Positions 1-8,230 are shown, numbered from the stretch's first letter. The stretch: 41,894 bases of DNA from Armatimonadota bacterium (GCA_016869025.1 VGFA01000024.1:1-41894), one strand, 5' to 3'. Translations and numbers: made by a program. The notes: a model not told the origin generated them from the sequence alone.

Positions 1-1632
1 CGGCTTTTCTGGCTGCTCACCGCACGCCGGTCCCCCGAGCCGAACGTAGAGAAGGGTTAGCGTAATGGCGACCCATGAAGCCCCGAGCCCGGTGGCAACG
101 TACTGACCCACATGCGGAACCTTGCCCAGCGTTGAGGTCAGAAGGATGGTGACCGCCACCTCCAACGCCAGCAGGAAGAACATCCGCCACCAGTGACCAC
201 GCAGGAGCTCGCCACTAATCCGGATCGCGCGAATCGGGCCCGCATTGCCCAAGACACCGGCTTGCACCACGAGAGCACCACGGACGAATGCCACGACACC
301 CGGGATGATCAGCAGCACGAACCCCACGAACACCCTAACAAAGAGGGTTATCTCGGCGCCGAGTAGAGCCGGCAGACGGATCAGGGCCTTGCGCAGGGCA
401 GCGCCAGGGGATATCTGTCGGGCGAGTTCGAGTTGTGCAGCCATGTGGCTCACGATGGCGGTCGCGAGGGTGTCAAGCACAGCCACGGCGGCAGTCACAT
501 ACCAGAACCGCGAATCCAAGCCCAGGAACCCTTGTGGACCGAACGCCCCGGGATTTGGCGTCTGGACGTCGGGCAGAACCACAAGTGAAAACAACCACTC
601 GTGAATCGCGGCGCCGACCAGGGCAGGCAGTACGAGGAGTGGTTGGCGCACCATCAGGGCCGCGGCATCCAGCGCTGTCCGAAGATGCACGCCGCGCGGA
701 GGGGGGCGCCTATCCATCACTTCGTCTTGGGCCTGCCGGACGGCCTGGGGATCCCTCCACAGGGCTGGCCAGGCGACGGCGAGTACCCCCAGGACCAAGA
801 TGGTCCCTGTCGCGGTGTCCCTCACCGCCTCCGGTAGCCGGAGGATCTTGAACACCCAGAGAGCGCCGGCGGCGGCCACGAACGCGGCCGGCAGGACCGC
901 CAGGCGCAGTGCCAGCCGCAACCACCACTGGCGCCGTAGGACGCGTCGCCCGTACTGCCACGCGGTAGCGGCCGCGATCACTCCCGCCAGGAACATGGAA
1001 CCCGCCATGAGAAGGTCGGCGGCGTCTGGTAGATGGAGCTTGTCAAGCATGGTGGACGCGCTCGCCACACAGGCAAGCGTCGACGCAACGGCAACGGTAC
1101 GCAGGCAATATCGCTGCCACGGGCGGATTCGCCCGTGGTGCCGTCGGAGGTATATCCAGGCAGCAACGGCACTTGCGCCGAAAAGGCCGACGGCGACGGC
1201 CTGACCTAGGACCTCTCCCGCTCCCGGCCAGCGGTGCAGCGCGGCTGCGCGGAGTAGGCGGTCGAGCCCGACCAGTACCAACGCGACCGCGAATACCCCC
1301 TTCCCCCATCTATCCCACGTCCGCTGGCATGCCAGGAAATCGGCGAAATCGCGCCAGCGGCGGCTACTCCAGGCGGCTCGCTTGCCACCAACCACCGAGG
1401 CAAACCACGCAGCGGCCAGGACGGCAGCGAGTAACCACTCGAGCGACTCCGGACGCTCTGGGAGGAACCGGGCGAACACGAGCAGCAGGATGGGGAGTAT
1501 CAACCCGAGCGCGTACGAGTGCGCGCGCATTGCCAGCAGGTAGAGAGGGCCCAACGCGGCGGCGCCCCACGAAGGACTGCCGATAATCTGGTCCTGAACG
1601 GCGAGGTTCGGAGCATGTGGATCGATACCCAC
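1..1632 (-). CDS. Large polytopic membrane protein, 3' end outside window
   Basis: An uninterrupted minus-strand frame of 544 codons runs off the left edge, so the stop is not visible. The GTG start at 1632 is preceded by GGAGG (1640-1644) with 7-nt spacing; an in-frame TGA lies about 36 nt further upstream. Residues 18-110 (GSPSWGAAALGPLYLLAMR onward, then an Arg/Trp-rich stretch) resemble the short membrane module of DUF2628-type proteins. The rest alternates hydrophobic segments with Arg-rich loops. The last 150 visible residues (segment with FVGFVLLIIPGVVAFVRGA) resemble the membrane domains of glycerophosphodiester-phosphodiesterase-like/DUF975 proteins. I count at least ten candidate membrane spans and no enzyme motif. 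Function unknown; probably an integral membrane protein of envelope or stress function. The frame is very convincing; the family labels are tentative. Confidence 0.8.
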   Translation of the reverse strand, partial: MGIDPHAPNLAVQDQIIGSPSWGAAALGPLYLLAMRAHSYALGLILPILLLVFARFLPERPESLEWLLAAVLAAAWFASVVGGKRAAWSSRRWRDFADFLACQRTWDRWGKGVFAVALVLVGLDRLLRAAALHRWPGAGEVLGQAVAVGLFGASAVAAWIYLRRHHGRIRPWQRYCLRTVAVASTLACVASASTMLDKLHLPDAADLLMAGSMFLAGVIAAATAWQYGRRVLRRQWWLRLALRLAVLPAAFVAAAGALWVFKILRLPEAVRDTATGTILVLGVLAVAWPALWRDPQAVRQAQDEVMDRRPPPRGVHLRTALDAAALMVRQPLLVLPALVGAAIHEWLFSLVVLPDVQTPNPGAFGPQGFLGLDSRFWYVTAAVAVLDTLATAIVSHMAAQLELARQISPGAALRKALIRLPALLGAEITLFVRVFVGFVLLIIPGVVAFVRGALVVQAGVLGNAGPIRAIRISGELLRGHWWRMFFLLALEVAVTILLTSTLGKVPHVGQYVATGLGASWVAITLTLLYVRLGGPACGEQPEKP

Positions 1633-1694
1633 GGCAGAGCCTCCGGGCCATTCCTGGACTGCTCCGGGATTTCAATACTGCAAGCGGATATGGT

Positions 1695-1706
1695 GACCTT
1701 AAGGTC
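1695..1706. promoter_or_regulatory. 12-bp perfect palindrome in divergent intergenic region
   Basis: GACCTTAAGGTC is a perfect 12-bp palindrome in the 198-bp gap between the divergent genes starting at 1632 (minus) and 1831 (plus). MerR-family operators often have this look, but about ten 12-bp palindromes are expected by chance in a window this size. I see no well spaced -35/-10 pair around it. Confidence 0.2.
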
Positions 1707-1830
1707 CAGAGGCATGTTCAAAGCCAGAGGCTCAACGCTCGGAGATCTTCATCCGCCGAACCGTAGCCGGGCAGGACAAACAAGGCCACATGGCCGACGG
1801 CGGGTTCCTGCTCCAAGGAGGATATGACAC

Positions 1831-3303
1831 ATGTCCGCTCACGCGGCGCGTGCTCGCCGTCCCCTGGTGCCGGGTGTGCTGACGGGTGCGCCTCGCCATG
1901 AGAGCGGGGCCGCGTGCGCCGAGCAAGCGGCGCCGCCGCGCGAAGGTGCCACTTTCTCAAGGTGGCGGCCCGACCGCGATGGCTCAGAGCTGGTCGTCTC
2001 AGGTCTGGTTCTGTACCTCGGACTGCGGGATCAGCTCATGAGGCCGGCCGCGGAACAGCTGAGCGCCAGCGCCGACTTCACCGCCCACCGGTGGCAGCAG
2101 TCGCCGGCAGAGGCCTGCGCACCGCCGGCATTCGGCAGAAGCGGCTACCCGCGCGCGTCTCCAGGCACACCGCCTCCTCCTCCTCGCCTGCCCGGACGGC
2201 CGCCGATCTACATTGCCTGCATGGACCGGCAGGGGAGCATCCTCGGCTCGATGAGCTTCCCAGGAAGTGAGACCGATCCTCTGCCCCAGGCCTTCCTCAA
2301 CCCGTCGCTCCTGGGGGACGCCTTGGCCAATGGGAAGGCCAGTGACGTGGTGGACGGAGGTGAGGAGGCCGGACCGATCTATCGCGTCGCCATCACCGTC
2401 TCGAACCCCACCTCAGGCGGGGTGCTGGGCGTTGTGCAGGTGGGCCGTTCCATTGCCCAGCAGACGAGCGCGCTGCGGCTCCTGCGCGACTTGCTGTTCG
2501 CCCTCGGCGCCCTCGCCGTGCTGATCGCCACGATTGGCGGGGTGCTTCTTGCCAACAGAGCTCTAGCACCGGCCCAGATCGCGCTTGCCCGCCAGCAGAC
2601 CTTCATATCGGACGCGTCGCACGAGCTGCGCACCCCCTTGACCCTCATCCGAGCAAATGCCGAAGTACTGCTCCGGCATCGGGACCGGCCCGACCCGGGC
2701 GACTCGGGGCTAGTTGAGGACATCGTGGCCGAGACCGAGCACATGGAACGGCTGACCACCAACTTGCTGACACTCGCCCGGCTCGACGCCGGACAGTTCC
2801 ATCTTGAGCGCGAGCCGGTAGACCTCAGAGAGGTGGCCGAAAGCGTCGTGCGCCGGCTCGCACCGCTGGCGCGGGAGAAGGACGTCGCCGTCCGCGAAGA
2901 CTACGGTACAGGGACGCGCCTCCTCGGCGACCGGCAGGCCCTGGAGCAGGCGGCCGTAATCCTGCTAGAGAATGCCATCAAGTTCACGCCGCCGGGAGGG
3001 ACGGTCACCCTCCGAACCGGCGCGGGTGACGGCCTGGTCAGCCTCATCGTCGAGGACACCGGCATCGGAATCAGCAAGGAGCATCTCCCACGCCTGGGAG
3101 ATCGCTTCTATCGTGTGGACCCTGCCCGCTCCCGGGATGCGGGTGGCGCAGGTCTCGGCCTTGCGATTGCCTTTGGGATCGCTGCGGCTCATGGGGGCAC
3201 GGTACAGATCTCCAGCACGCCCAAGCAGGGCACGCGGGCGACGTTGCGGCTGCCTACTTGGAAGGATTCCGGCGGCGACCCTTGGGCTGCGAAAACTGCT
3301 TGA
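1831..3303 (+). CDS. Sensor histidine kinase, orphan, abnormal N-terminus
   Basis: The C-terminal half is a normal transmitter: HisKA H-box DASHELRTPL with phospho-accepting His264, N-box LLENAIKFTPPGG, G1 VEDTGIGI and G2 GGAGLGLAI. A membrane segment (FALGALAVLIATIGGVLLANRAL, about residues 225-247) leads almost directly into the H-box, with little HAMP. The extracytoplasmic part follows GLVLYLGLRDQLMRPAAEQ, which normally comes right after transmembrane helix 1. Here only the last few residues of that helix are present and the preceding ~58 residues are Arg/Pro/Ala-rich with no membrane segment. That suggests an N-terminal deletion or frameshift, although AGGAGG lies well placed before the ATG. 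No response regulator is adjacent. The 3' end overlaps the convergent neighbour by 50 bp. Confidence 0.8.
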   Translation: MSAHAARARRPLVPGVLTGAPRHESGAACAEQAAPPREGATFSRWRPDRDGSELVVSGLVLYLGLRDQLMRPAAEQLSASADFTAHRWQQSPAEACAPPAFGRSGYPRASPGTPPPPPRLPGRPPIYIACMDRQGSILGSMSFPGSETDPLPQAFLNPSLLGDALANGKASDVVDGGEEAGPIYRVAITVSNPTSGGVLGVVQVGRSIAQQTSALRLLRDLLFALGALAVLIATIGGVLLANRALAPAQIALARQQTFISDASHELRTPLTLIRANAEVLLRHRDRPDPGDSGLVEDIVAETEHMERLTTNLLTLARLDAGQFHLEREPVDLREVAESVVRRLAPLAREKDVAVREDYGTGTRLLGDRQALEQAAVILLENAIKFTPPGGTVTLRTGAGDGLVSLIVEDTGIGISKEHLPRLGDRFYRVDPARSRDAGGAGLGLAIAFGIAAAHGGTVQISSTPKQGTRATLRLPTWKDSGGDPWAAKTA

Positions 3304-4096
3304 CGAACTTCGCCGCGCGCGGTGAGGTCCGCGTCGGGCTGCGATAGGCTGCTTGGAGAATCCTGCTGGTGTCCGAGGGCGAGAAGGTAATCTGAGAAAG
3401 CCCTCCGCCGCCGGACGGAGCGACGGTCCCCCCGGTGATCCCGCACGCCGCTTGGAGCTCGCGGCTGAGTCCCTCAACAAGCGGCTTGTTGCCCACCAGC
3501 GTGAGGGTGCGCGGCACCCGCGGCGCCCGCGCACCCTGGCCGCCAAACGGCGGGCAGCGCCGGCTTCCCTCGAGATACCCTCTGACGAAATCCGGCCACA
3601 GCGCTGGCGGGATGAACTCGATGGGAATCGAGCCGTCTTCAGCTGAAGTACCGATCCCCCACTGGAGGAGCACCTCGGCGAGCGAGCGGTCGCGAACGTA
3701 CGCCTGGCGCCCGTCGAGGCTGCTCTCGGCGAACTCACACCGGGGATGGCCGATGACCAGATCTGCCAGAAGCGTCTGGATGTGGGCCACGTCGTCCGGG
3801 TGAATCGCCAGGATCAATGTGGACAGGTTGTTCTGGCCGAAGACCCGGCCGCTGGCGGCTATGTAACCCAGCCAGTAGACCTGCACGGCGGCATTCGGCG
3901 GAAGATCGGCCCCCCGCAGCTCGTAGGGACTCAGCAGCGCGCAGGTCTTCCCGCTGGACCGCAAGAATCCCTGGACCGTGACCGCGGGCAGGTCGTGCTT
4001 CACCGCTATGTCCGCGGCACTCTTGCCGGCCTCGCGATCGGCGTGAATGCGGTAGATCGTCTTGGGATCGTACCTGGGGCGTGGTCTCGGGAACAT
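3254..4096 (-). CDS. HTH plus degenerate LAGLIDADG-fold DNA-binding protein
   Basis: 280 residues. Residues 10-48 (YDPKTIYRIHADREAGKSAA...) look like a helix-turn-helix. Residues 75-83 (WLGYIAASG) and 171-179 (VRGYLEGSR) match the two-helix motifs of a LAGLIDADG homing-endonuclease fold, with typical content between and after them. The catalytic acidic residue at position 8 of each motif is serine (Ser82, Ser178), so nuclease activity is unlikely. No host intron or intein is present: it is a free-standing gene. A role as a DNA-binding regulator, comparable in principle to WhiA, is inferred. I chose the ATG at 4096 because the -10 box lies just upstream; longer frames starting at 4306 or 4114 would begin at or before the promoter. 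Confidence 0.72.
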   Translation of the reverse strand: MFPRPRPRYDPKTIYRIHADREAGKSAADIAVKHDLPAVTVQGFLRSSGKTCALLSPYELRGADLPPNAAVQVYWLGYIAASGRVFGQNNLSTLILAIHPDDVAHIQTLLADLVIGHPRCEFAESSLDGRQAYVRDRSLAEVLLQWGIGTSAEDGSIPIEFIPPALWPDFVRGYLEGSRRCPPFGGQGARAPRVPRTLTLVGNKPLVEGLSRELQAACGITGGTVAPSGGGGLSQITFSPSDTSRILQAAYRSPTRTSPRAAKFVKQFSQPKGRRRNPSK

Positions 4097-4109
4097 TCTC
4101 ACTGAAAAC

Positions 4110-4118
4110 ATTATACCA
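4110..4118 (-). promoter_or_regulatory. Extended -10 promoter of the LAGLIDADG-like gene
   Basis: On the minus strand TGG is followed by a perfect TATAAT (plus 4110-4115), an extended -10 element. No good -35 is visible, which fits an extended -10. The expected start of transcription is near 4103, so the leader before the ATG at 4096 would be only about 7 nt, nearly leaderless. Confidence 0.6.
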
Positions 4119-4184
4119 CTTTCGCTCCGCCGCCAGAAGGCAAACTGGGCCGTGGCCGTGAATCTCCCTGCCGAGGGCCATCCC

Positions 4185-5441
4185 TTGAGCACCGTCGAGC
4201 AGGCAATGACCACGAACGTGGTCACCATCGGGCAGGACCGCACTGTCGGCGAGGCTGCTACCCTCATGCTTGACCGCGACGTGAGCGTCCTCCCCGTGGT
4301 CAGCAAGGAGCGCCTAGTAGGCGTCGTCGCGATGAGGGATCTCCTCCGCGCCCCGCCCTATCGGCCGGTCAGCGAGGTGATGTCCCGAGAACCTCCTGCC
4401 GCACGCCCCGGAACGAACCTGGCCGCCGCTTTCGACCTGATGGACAAACGGCAGATCGGCTACCTTCCGGTCCTGGACGACGACCGTCTGGTCGGTCTCA
4501 TCACGCGGGAGGACATCCTCAAGGCGCTGGGGCGCCCGATGGATCCGCTGACGGAGCTTCCATGGGGGACCACCGTCCGCGATAGGGCAATCGAGTACCT
4601 GAGGGACGGACTCGAGATCACCATCCTCTTCCTCGATCTCGACGACTTCCGGTCGGTCAACAGGCGGTTCGGACACGCGGTGGGTGATCGTTGCATCCGG
4701 ACGGTCGCCGAGGCGCTGCTCGCCACAGTGGACTCCGATCGCGACCTGCTCTGCCGGTACGGCGGCGACGAGTTCGCCATCCTGACCACACGACCGCAGG
4801 AAGAGGCGCAGGCGCTGGGCCTCAGGGCCCTTGAGGCCATCTGTGGGTTGCGATTGTCCGGGGCACCGCCGGGATTCGCCCTGGGGGCAAGCATGGGCAT
4901 CGCCGGTGGGAAGCGGACGACGGAGCGGCAGGACGTCCACTTCGCGGCGACGGTGGACGATCTCATCACCATCGCGAGCCGGCAGTCCACGCAGGCCAAG
5001 AGAGAGAAGGCCCTGGCTGCGGGCGAATCTGCCGGGGGGCGAGTGTTGCCAGAACCGCGCCTGCAACTCCGGCGGGTCAACCTGTCCGCCGGGAACGGCA
5101 ACGCAACGGTCACCGTCGAGTTGGGCCTGGGATCCGATCGCTATATCGGCGAGACCACAGGGCCGGACATGGGCTCGGTCCCGCTGCGGCTGCTGGCGGA
5201 ATCCACGCTGGCGGCGGTGAACCAGGCGCTGCGCGGCGGGTGGCGGACGGCTGTGGAGGAGGTCCACGCTCTCCACATCCCCGCTGGCACGGCACTGGCT
5301 GTGACCGCCCTGCTGGGCGGGCCGGGCCAGCCCACTGAGCGCCTCATCGGCTGCGCGGCGGCGGAAAGCGACCTCGGGCAGGGCGTCGTACGGGCGACGC
5401 TGCTGGCGGTCAACCGTCGGCTGGCCCGCCTGTTGGAGTGA
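4185..5441 (+). CDS. CBS-pair GGDEF diguanylate cyclase with extra C-terminal domain
   Basis: 418 residues from a TTG start with GAGGG 7 nt upstream; an in-frame GTG at 4158 is the alternative. Order of domains: two CBS motifs (about residues 1-118, with VSVLPVVSKERLVGVVAMRD and IGYLPVLDDDRLVGLITRED), a GGDEF domain (130-270) with intact YGGDEF (Gly193-Phe197), and a C-terminal domain (285-418) that begins RLQLRRVNLSAGNG. It should make cyclic di-GMP, with the CBS pair sensing a nucleotide such as AMP or ATP. The RxxD inhibitory site is incomplete (Ser where Arg is expected), so product inhibition may be absent. No membrane segment, so cytosolic. The C-terminal domain is discussed under findings. 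Confidence 0.85.
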   Translation: MSTVEQAMTTNVVTIGQDRTVGEAATLMLDRDVSVLPVVSKERLVGVVAMRDLLRAPPYRPVSEVMSREPPAARPGTNLAAAFDLMDKRQIGYLPVLDDDRLVGLITREDILKALGRPMDPLTELPWGTTVRDRAIEYLRDGLEITILFLDLDDFRSVNRRFGHAVGDRCIRTVAEALLATVDSDRDLLCRYGGDEFAILTTRPQEEAQALGLRALEAICGLRLSGAPPGFALGASMGIAGGKRTTERQDVHFAATVDDLITIASRQSTQAKREKALAAGESAGGRVLPEPRLQLRRVNLSAGNGNATVTVELGLGSDRYIGETTGPDMGSVPLRLLAESTLAAVNQALRGGWRTAVEEVHALHIPAGTALAVTALLGGPGQPTERLIGCAAAESDLGQGVVRATLLAVNRRLARLLE

Positions 5442-5485
5442 CAGCCTCGAGCCCGAAGAAGGACTACGGTAAGTAGCGGGCCATC

Positions 5486-5494
5486 TGCTACAAT
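5486..5494 (+). promoter_or_regulatory. Extended -10 promoter of tRNA-Arg
   Basis: TGC followed by TACAAT (5489-5494) lies 8 nt before the mature tRNA 5' end, a typical position for a tRNA promoter. The -35 region is weak. Confidence 0.5.
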
Positions 5495-5502
5495 GCTACC
5501 GC

Positions 5503-5578
5503 GGGCCCGTAGCTCAGTGGATAGAGCAGGGGACTCCTAAGCCTCTGGTCGGGGGTTCGATTCCCTCCGGGCCCGCCA
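5503..5578 (+). tRNA. tRNA-Arg (anticodon CCT), CCA encoded
   Basis: 76 nt. The acceptor stem GGGCCCG pairs perfectly with CGGGCCC (5568-5574), discriminator G, and CCA is encoded. The D-stem GCTC/GAGC is intact and the T-arm has TTCGATT with its stem closed by one G-T pair. The anticodon loop CTCCTAA gives anticodon CCT, which reads AGG. The anticodon stem (GGGGA/GCCTC) has one G-T pair and an A-G mismatch at the loop-closing pair 31-39, slightly unusual. Confidence 0.93.
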
Positions 5579-5873
5579 ATCCGGTCAGGACACGGGTTTC
5601 AGCCGTTGAATCCCTCGCAGAGCCGGCCGAAGAAGCCCCTGCTCACCCCCTCTGCGGGGCCGTCGAGGCGTCCCAGGCGTTCGCCACGCAGTGACGGCAG
5701 CGCGATCAGCATGTCCGAGAGAGCGTCCAAGGGGCCAGGACCGGCACAGCAGCAGGAACACAGCCCGAATAGGTACAAGTCTAACCATCGAACCACGCAA
5801 CGCTGGGGACGAAAGGAGGTGGTGGAGAAGGTCCCCGGCAGCAACCAACCCATGATTGGGGGAGCGTGAACAG
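5579..5873. other. 295-bp gap without a convincing gene
   Basis: Between the tRNA and the permease. All six frames are open only for short stretches with implausible composition. A strong AAAGGAGG (5812-5819) is followed by GTG codons and a 16-codon frame ending at 5869, but the spacing to the GTG is only about 2 nt. I see no duplicate of the tRNA 3' end that would mark an integration site, and no clear terminator. Confidence 0.5.
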
Positions 5874-7247
5874 ATGCGTAAGGCACAGGACACTTGGAGT
5901 GTCGTGCTGTTCGTCATAGCCCTCCTTCTGGCCTTCTACATCTACACTTCCATACAACCTCCCACGCTATGGGGGCTGGTTCCCATCTTGCTGTACGCGG
6001 TGCTCGTCCTGCTGGGCGTGGACGTGGTCTTGGCCACGCTCTCTTCCCTGGTTGTGGCGATCGTGATGACAGGAACCGGCGCCAAGGCCCTCGCAGGCCT
6101 GATGGCGGAGTCGCTGGGGGCTTTCATAACGGTCGTCGGCATGATCATCATGCTCGGGGGTGGCCTCGGCCAGGTCACGCGGGAGACCGGCGTGGCCGAG
6201 TATCTCGTACGGACTATTGTCTACCGGATCGGGGTGAAGACACGCACGCAGGCTCAGATCGGGGTCATGCTGACCTCGACGATCCTGGTAGCGGCCCTCG
6301 GAACGCTCGCCGGGGCAAACGCCATACTGGCACCGATCGTCATCCCGATCGTGGCCGCTCTAGGCTTCACACCGCCGGCGCTCGCCGCCATGCTCCATGC
6401 CGCCGGAGCGCCGGGGTTGTTCATCGGGCCCTTCACGCCACCGGTCGTCACGCTTACGGGAACCGCGAAGGTCGCCTATGTGCCGTATCTGCTCGCGGCA
6501 GGCATTCCGATGGCCATCGTGACGTGGATCACGGGGTTCTTCATGGTGCGCTGGATCCAGCGGAGAACCGAGGGCGTCTACGCGTACGACGAGTCCGACA
6601 TCATCAAGACAGAGCACGCCCTCGGCCCCGAGGCGAGGAGGGGCACCTGGGCGTTCGTCCTCACCCTGCTCATCATGGTGATCTACGGCATCAGCATCAA
6701 GGCCGGCTACTCCTACGCGATCCTTGCCATGCTCGTGACCTCGTTCACCACGGGGCTCGCGGCCCGGCTGGGCCTGGTTCAGATCCTGCAGGCGATCTAC
6801 GCGGGCGCCTCACGGCTGATCTGGCTGTTCTTCCTGTTCTGGCTGTTCAACCCGCTAGTCACCCTGGTGGGCAAGACCAAGGCCTACGACGCGCTGCTCG
6901 AGGCTCTCAAGCCGCTGCTGGCCACGGTGGGCTCGTTCGGCTTTGCCGTGATCGCCGCGGTCATCGGCTGGCTCGGTGTTTCTGGCGCTGCTGTCGCGCA
7001 GGTCGTGCTGATGAACGAGGTCTTCGGACCGACGGTGCAACAGCTCGCCCTTCCCGCCCTGGTGTGGGTGGCCGTGCTCCTGGCCTCCTCGCAGATCGAC
7101 TGGTTCGGCCCGTTCCCCAATGCCGACATGATCGGCCAGATGGGGCTGGCCCGCTCCAAGGACCTGAGGATGCAGATGTACAACGGGTGGGCGATCATGG
7201 GCGCCAACTGCATCCTGTTCCTGATCCTGTTCTGGATCCTGCTGTGA
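5874..7247 (+). CDS. Ion-transporter-superfamily permease (NhaC/GntP-like)
   Basis: 457 residues with about eleven hydrophobic spans, so an inner-membrane carrier. The repeated pattern with glycine- and proline-rich re-entrant segments (GAPGLFIGPFTPPVVTLTG, GWLGVSGAAVAQVVLMNE) is characteristic of the ion-transporter superfamily that holds NhaC, GntP and dicarboxylate carriers. The substrate cannot be told from sequence; an organic acid or amino-acid-like anion is plausible. The ATG at 5874 has GGAG at a 9-nt spacing; an upstream in-frame TTG at 5856 is less likely. The gene for a cytosolic serine hydrolase starts 24 nt after the stop, so the two are probably co-transcribed. Confidence 0.78.
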   Translation: MRKAQDTWSVVLFVIALLLAFYIYTSIQPPTLWGLVPILLYAVLVLLGVDVVLATLSSLVVAIVMTGTGAKALAGLMAESLGAFITVVGMIIMLGGGLGQVTRETGVAEYLVRTIVYRIGVKTRTQAQIGVMLTSTILVAALGTLAGANAILAPIVIPIVAALGFTPPALAAMLHAAGAPGLFIGPFTPPVVTLTGTAKVAYVPYLLAAGIPMAIVTWITGFFMVRWIQRRTEGVYAYDESDIIKTEHALGPEARRGTWAFVLTLLIMVIYGISIKAGYSYAILAMLVTSFTTGLAARLGLVQILQAIYAGASRLIWLFFLFWLFNPLVTLVGKTKAYDALLEALKPLLATVGSFGFAVIAAVIGWLGVSGAAVAQVVLMNEVFGPTVQQLALPALVWVAVLLASSQIDWFGPFPNADMIGQMGLARSKDLRMQMYNGWAIMGANCILFLILFWILL

Positions 7248-7271
7248 TCGGCTGACGGGAGGATCGCTGGC

Positions 7272-8081
7272 ATGGGCACACTCGACGCGGCCCGCACGAT
7301 CATCGAAGGCCTGATCGAGCGCGCGCCCGGAACGGTCGGCCTCGTCATCAAGGACGTGGGGTCGCAACAGGTCCTCACGTGGTCTCCAGACGAGCCGTTT
7401 CCCGCCGCCAGCGTGATCAAGATCCCGGTCCTCGTCGAAGCCCTGCGGCAGGCGCAGTCGGGGGAGGTCTGCCTCGATGAGCGCCTGCCCGTTAGGGCCG
7501 AGGACAAGGTAGGAGGGTTCGGCATCCTCAAGGACCTGGAGAGCGTCGCCGAGTTGACCTTCCTCGATCTGCTCACCCTCATGGTAATCATCAGCGACAA
7601 CACCGCGGCCAACCTGTGCATCGAGCGCGTTGGTATGGCGGCAATCAACGAGTACATGGCCGCGCTAGGCCTGCGCGGGACGTTCCTACAGCGCAAGATG
7701 ATGGACATGGAGGCGCGCCAGCGCGGCCTCGACAACTTCACAACGCCCGCCGACGTGGCGCTGCTGCTGGAGCTGCTCGCGAGGAAGCAGATCCTGACAC
7801 CGGAGGGCTGCGATCTGGCGATCGGCATCATGCGCAGGCAGCAGGTCCGGGACAGACTTCCCCTCTGCCTCCCTCAAGAGATCGCCATCGCCCACAAGAC
7901 CGGCGAGTTGCCGGAAGTCCGTCATGACGTGGGAATAATGCTCGCGGAGCGCGGACTGGTGGTGATCGCGGCGCTGACGAAGGGCTTCGGGACGCAGCTC
8001 GGCAGGGGCCTGATCGGAGGCGAGGCGTCGGCGCTCATCGCCAAGGTGGGCCGCGCGGTCTACGACGCCATCACGAACTAA
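7272..8081 (+). CDS. Class-A beta-lactamase-fold serine hydrolase, no signal peptide
   Basis: 269 residues. Ser47-x-x-Lys50 (ASVIK), Ser108-Asp-Asn (SDN) and Lys209-Thr-Gly (KTG) are the three active-site motifs of the penicillin-binding-protein/class A beta-lactamase fold. The omega-loop region contains ARQRGLDNFTTPAD instead of the classical ExxLN, so efficient beta-lactam turnover is doubtful. There is no signal peptide or membrane helix, so the product should be cytosolic, unlike true beta-lactamases. GGAGG stands 9 nt before the ATG. Following a permease gene, it may hydrolyse an amide, ester or peptide that the permease brings in. That role is inference. Confidence 0.82.
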   Translation: MGTLDAARTIIEGLIERAPGTVGLVIKDVGSQQVLTWSPDEPFPAASVIKIPVLVEALRQAQSGEVCLDERLPVRAEDKVGGFGILKDLESVAELTFLDLLTLMVIISDNTAANLCIERVGMAAINEYMAALGLRGTFLQRKMMDMEARQRGLDNFTTPADVALLLELLARKQILTPEGCDLAIGIMRRQQVRDRLPLCLPQEIAIAHKTGELPEVRHDVGIMLAERGLVVIAALTKGFGTQLGRGLIGGEASALIAKVGRAVYDAITN

Positions 8082-8203
8082 TGTCCTGAGTCAGGAAACC
8101 AGTGACAATACCTGGCCGGGGGCGCCAGGATTTGGGTGGCTGGCGGCCTGGGGTGGCGCCTGCAATCAGCCAGTTTGCGCATACCAGCGAGGCGAACGTG
8201 ATG

Positions 8204-8230
8204 GATCAGGCGATCAGAAAGCCCCTGATC
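8204..8230. terminator. Possible bidirectional hairpin between convergent genes
   Basis: GATCAGG (8204-8210) and CCTGATC (8224-8230) form a 7-bp stem with a 13-nt loop in the gap between convergent genes ending at 8081 and 8254. There is no T-tract, so intrinsic termination is uncertain. Confidence 0.3.

Noticed and set aside
1718-1960. A minus-strand frame over the histidine kinase N-terminus
   Set aside because: No ribosome site or family pattern; its composition fits antisense of GC-rich DNA.
5819-5869. A 16-codon leader peptide after AAAGGAGG just before the permease
   Set aside because: The spacing from the ribosome site to the GTG is only about 2 nt, and the peptide has no repeated codons or hairpins that would suggest attenuation.
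5503-5873. A tRNA-associated integration site
   Set aside because: I found no second copy of the tRNA 3' end and no integrase or mobile genes nearby.
5894-7255. A 453-codon plus-strand frame overlapping the permease
   Set aside because: The translation is His/Arg/Gly-rich and has no membrane segments, while the overlapping frame encodes an obvious membrane carrier.
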